This document shows, piece by piece, positions 61,200 through 64,000 of a DNA stretch of 64,000 bases (position 1 is the stretch's first letter; each line of letters starts with the position of its first letter). A program made the position numbers and the translations under genes. The notes below the pieces were generated by a model. It worked only from the letters and a program-made list of their open reading frames with translations, did not search any database and was not told the origin of the DNA. The stretch lies in assembly GCA_026874595.1 (NCBI GenBank), contig CM049313.1:27154008-27218007 (forward strand). The letters run 5' to 3'. The stretch is from Sipunculus nudus (lineage: Eukaryota; Annelida; Sipuncula; Golfingiida; Sipunculidae).

Positions 61200-61538
61200 T
61201 ATTGTATAATATATAGTAATAATAAGTGTACATTGAAGAATGAAGGAGATATCAAGCCTTCATGGAGAAAACTCAAAAAAATGAAAAATTATAGGCCAAA
61301 GGGGATGAGTGAAAATAGCAAAATAACACAATATGCTTCATGGATTACCTTGTGCAATTTAATAACTCTCAATCTGTCACTCTTGTTAAGAAGACAAAAA
61401 ATGAGGGGAAAATCCTGGGCTGATCCAGGAGTCGAACCAAGATTGGTGGCTCACAAGTCCGGCGTCCCAACCGCTTCGCTAGCAAAGCAAGCTTCACTAG
61501 CGAGACAGTTCGGTCCGCTTTTATGTTACCCTGTAACA
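61200..61538 (-). mobile_element. LTR-like sequence with tRNA-like segment (probable)
   Basis: CTGTAACA at 61531-61538 followed by CCCCCCTCTTAAGAG mirrors the Ty3 junction at 40070-40089 (LTR end, then polypurine tract on the minus strand). This suggests an LTR read on the minus strand. The other boundary is unclear and no partner LTR was found. The region includes the tRNA-like stretch at 61428-61500. Confidence 0.45.
61428..61500 (-). other. tRNA-like segment
   Basis: The minus strand shows TAGCGAAGCGGTTGGGACGC (A-box-like), GGACTTGTGAGCC (anticodon-arm-like) and TTGGTTCGACTCCTGGATC (B-box-like T arm) in tRNA order. The acceptor stem does not pair convincingly, so it is tRNA-derived or convergent rather than a functional tRNA. 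Confidence 0.45.
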
Positions 61539-62385
61539 CCCCCCTCTTAAGAGCGTTCTACTATCAGAAAAAGACTAATTATCCCAGGAGTCACTTTGGT
61601 TAACCCTCACGTTAGATCTTAGATCTTATTCCCTTTAAAGGTGCAGTACAGTTTAGTATGCTTTTAACAATAATTCATATTTATTTGTTGTTGAATACAC
61701 CATAGAAATTTTAAGTTACTTATTTCATACATTTACGTGCAACTTACCTGAAACTTACCCGACCTTTTAGCACAAGCCTTCATGACAACTCGAAAGCTTG
61801 CCCGAGGATTGCCCGTCGTAGTAACTTATTTTATGCAACTGAATTCCATATATTGACATTGTAATGTACATGTAATTGTTAGATACCGGTTAATTGAATA
61901 ACTAGTTATCAGGTCTGGAGGAAAGAAACATTCATAAATTTGACTACATTAGTAAACCGGTCTATTAGGAAAGCGCGTAGTAGGGATTAAGGACATGGTC
62001 AGCTGAGGAAAGTGTCAATGAAGATTATTTCTGAAATATTGTTTGTACATTGCTATGAACGCACTTTGTCCTAAACGTGGAGGCATCGGGTTAGTCGGGT
62101 GACTAACATGGAGATTTATATCTCCCATCCCGAGTTTTGGAAGGGGGCTGTTAGGGGTAAATGAGAATTTTTAACATGTAATTAAATATTATGAGTGTAT
62201 CTCCATTGCAGATACAATATATGCGGAAACCTGTGGTATAACTCTGAATAACAAATTAACTATCCTTGTATGTTTGATGAAGCGAGACAGTTGTTACTTC
62301 TAATACCTCATAGTGTTCGTTATAAATATTATTATTATTAACTGGCATGTATTGCAAAATCACTTTTGCTTTTTCCCTATAGAAA
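61539..62385. other. Unassigned sequence beside the LTR-like piece
   Basis: About 850 bp, less repetitive. It could be remnant internal sequence of the LTR element or host intergenic DNA. No protein motif was seen. Confidence 0.4.
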
Positions 62386-62389
62386 CCTG

Positions 62390-62490
62390 GGGGGGGGGGG
62401 GGGGTGATGATTGTACACACCATCCCCCCCACCTAAAATTCTGGGGGGTATGCACCCCCCCCCCCCCCATCCCCCCCACTATCTACGCCC
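62390..62490. repeat. G-run and C-run cluster
   Basis: A G homopolymer at about 62390-62404 is followed within 100 bp by C-runs at about 62424, 62456-62468 and 62472. The G and C runs could pair. Lengths are error-prone. Confidence 0.85.
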
Positions 62491-62499
62491 CTGCTGCCT

Positions 62500-62768
62500 A
62501 GTATAAAAACCACGGATCTGTTTTGATCATTTTAAGTATGCATATTCTTTTATACATTTTCTATGTACATACCAAAAATTAGGTCAGTATTGTGTAATGT
62601 GTTTAAGTTATGGGCTCCAAAATAATGCGACTTGTAAAAAATAAAGAAATATATTTACTCACTTTACATTAGATTTGCTGAAGCTAGAGATTTTTTTTCA
62701 GAGATATAACTTTAACCTATCAAGATTTAATTGTTAACCTAAAGTTAGATCTGAGTTTTGAAATTTTT
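62500..62768 (+). repeat. Family B interior fragment
   Basis: Matches the B body (TTTTCTATGTACATACCAAAAATTAGGTCAGTATTG type text, also at 22005 and 13262). It leads into a new B 5' end at 62769. Confidence 0.55.
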
Positions 62769-63145
62769 AGCTCAGCTGACTGTAAGTCATCTGAGCTGTT
62801 GCAATCACTCTTTGTCGGTCATCTGTCCGGCCATCTGGCCGTCTGTCAATTAACAGGGCACAAATCGTTACCACTGGACCTGGAATCTTCTTACTTTACA
62901 TCCAGAGAGGTCCATGAAAATCACCTTGGAAACCTAAAATTAGGTCTCTGTTACCCATATTCTTCAAGCTATGGGGCTCGGAACAACCCCCCCCCCCCCC
63001 CAGAATAATGGAAAATTTTATACAAAAGCTCAAGTATCTGAACAACTAATGCATTGATCACCACTATTCTTTGCATGGTGTTGATCATGGAGTGTTTCAT
63101 CAGTTTCTGCAGACTGGTGGCGCCACCTGTATTTTTTCGATTTTT
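62769..63145 (+). repeat. Family B 5' fragment with one ~340-bp array unit
   Basis: From TTTTTAGCTCAGCTGACTGT through TTAACAGGGCACAAATCG, GGTCTCTGTTACCC and GGTGGCGCCACCTGTATTTT: one unit of the array type at 8840-11674. A C-run lies at 62988-63001. Confidence 0.65.
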
Positions 63146-64000
63146 AGCTCAGCTGACTTTCAGTCATGCTGGGCTATAGCGATGGGTCTTTGTCCGTCGT
63201 CCTTCCGTCTGTCCGTCCGTTAGCAGGGCACAAATCGTAACCGTAGGGGCTAGGGCCATGAACCCTATTTAGTCTTAGAGGTTATAAAAAGATCTCCTTG
63301 CAAACCTGAAATTAGGTCACTGCGACCTATATTCTCGAAGTTATGGTGTGTGTTTGCACCCCCCAGAAATAACTCTTTGAGACAAAATTTTCATCCCAAA
63401 CCTTCCATCTTTCACATACAGCTCACCTACCAACAGGGGAAGAACCATAATTTTTTTGAGGTCAAAAGGTCAAAGGTCAAGGTCACAGGAGCCTCTTCTT
63501 TGAAAAGCCTGTGGATGCATTTTAAGCTAACCCTTTCATCCCAATTCTTTGATTTTTCACATATAGCTCACCTACTAAGTTGGAGAAGAATCCTATAGAT
63601 TTTGAGGTCACAAGGTCAAAGGTCAGGGTCACAGGATCCACTTCTTTGAAAAGGTTGTGGACACATTTCAAGCTAGACTTTTCATTCCAAACCTTCCAGC
63701 ACTGATATCGCTTCTCTGCCAACAGGGGAAAAGACCTGTTGATTTTGAGGTCAAAGGTCAAGTTCACAACACCCATTTCTTGCGTGGAGTCATTTTCAGG
63801 CAAACTTTTCAATCTGTACCTTCCATCTGTCATATATGGCTTACCTACCAGTAAGGGAAGAAGCCTATTGATGTTGAGGTCAAAAAGTCAAAGGTCAAGG
63901 TCACAATATTTAATTGTTCTAAATGCTTGTGAGCATATATCAAGTGTAACTGTTCAACCCAAACCTTCAGTCTTTCACATATGCCACATCTATGCATCAC
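63146..64000 (+). mobile_element. Family B element, runs off the window, with AGGTCA-rich array
   Basis: Starts TTTTTAGCTCAGCTGACTTT and a GTCCGTC microsatellite. Four ~140-bp units follow, with AGGTCAAAAGGTCAAAGGTC-type motifs at about 63460, 63604, 63748 and 63878. The 3' end is outside the window. Confidence 0.65.

Noticed and set aside
61428-61500. Functional tRNA gene
   Set aside because: The A and B boxes are plausible but the acceptor stem does not pair and it sits in an LTR-like repeat.
1-64000. Helitron Rep/helicase coding region
   Set aside because: I looked for long open frames or helicase motifs in families A, B and C and found none; all copies here are non-coding.

Overview
This is eukaryotic DNA: AT-rich, intron-dominated and repeat-dense, with GT-AG spliced exons and no bacterial-style gene packing. 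The only host gene I can support is MSH3, the MutS-homologue mismatch-repair ATPase, on the + strand. Two consecutive exons are visible (27912-28098 and 44446-44560), separated by a 16.3-kb intron. The protein sequence and the repeat style (very abundant short-ended repeats with GTCC/GTCT microsatellites and GGTGGCGCCACC palindromes) suggest a marine invertebrate, probably a mollusc. That assignment is an inference.

Most of the rest is transposable-element sequence. Three abundant families, here called A, B and C, share one plan: a 5' end preceded by a T-run, a short inverted copy of that end near the 3' end, a 3' hairpin, and a short CTTGTT or CTAG tail followed by T's. They appear to insert within T-runs without an obvious target duplication. 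This resembles non-autonomous Helentron (HINE/DINE-1-like) elements, but no Rep/helicase gene is visible. They are deeply nested.

Layout: 1-8248 is family A carrying a 4.6-kb CACTG-ended element (D1). 8249-14584 is family B with a ~340-bp tandem array and a nested family C copy. 14585-15438 is an A tail. 15656-17925 is a 65-bp minisatellite. 17950-27474 is a second, larger copy of D (D2) that has itself received a Harbinger-like MITE, a family B element and a long-TIR element. 27475-28187 holds the first MSH3 exon. 28188-38917 is two A copies with nested C and B. 38918-44445 is a 60-bp minisatellite built from the acceptor splice site of the next MSH3 exon, then a defective Ty3/gypsy retrotransposon (39915-44405, antisense). 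44446-44560 is the second MSH3 exon. 44561-46910 is low-repeat sequence with a tRNA-derived SINE. 46911-64000 is again A, B and C copies, a pogo-like element, a TA-flanked TIR element, GAATTC/CCCGGG palindrome arrays and an LTR-like piece with a tRNA-like segment.

The most striking observation is at 39001-39914. The polypyrimidine tract, AG and first 18 nt of the downstream MSH3 exon are amplified about 15 times, each copy leading to an in-frame TAA. A retrotransposon then inserted inside the last unit, separating the decoys from the true exon. I saw no other exons of MSH3 in the window.
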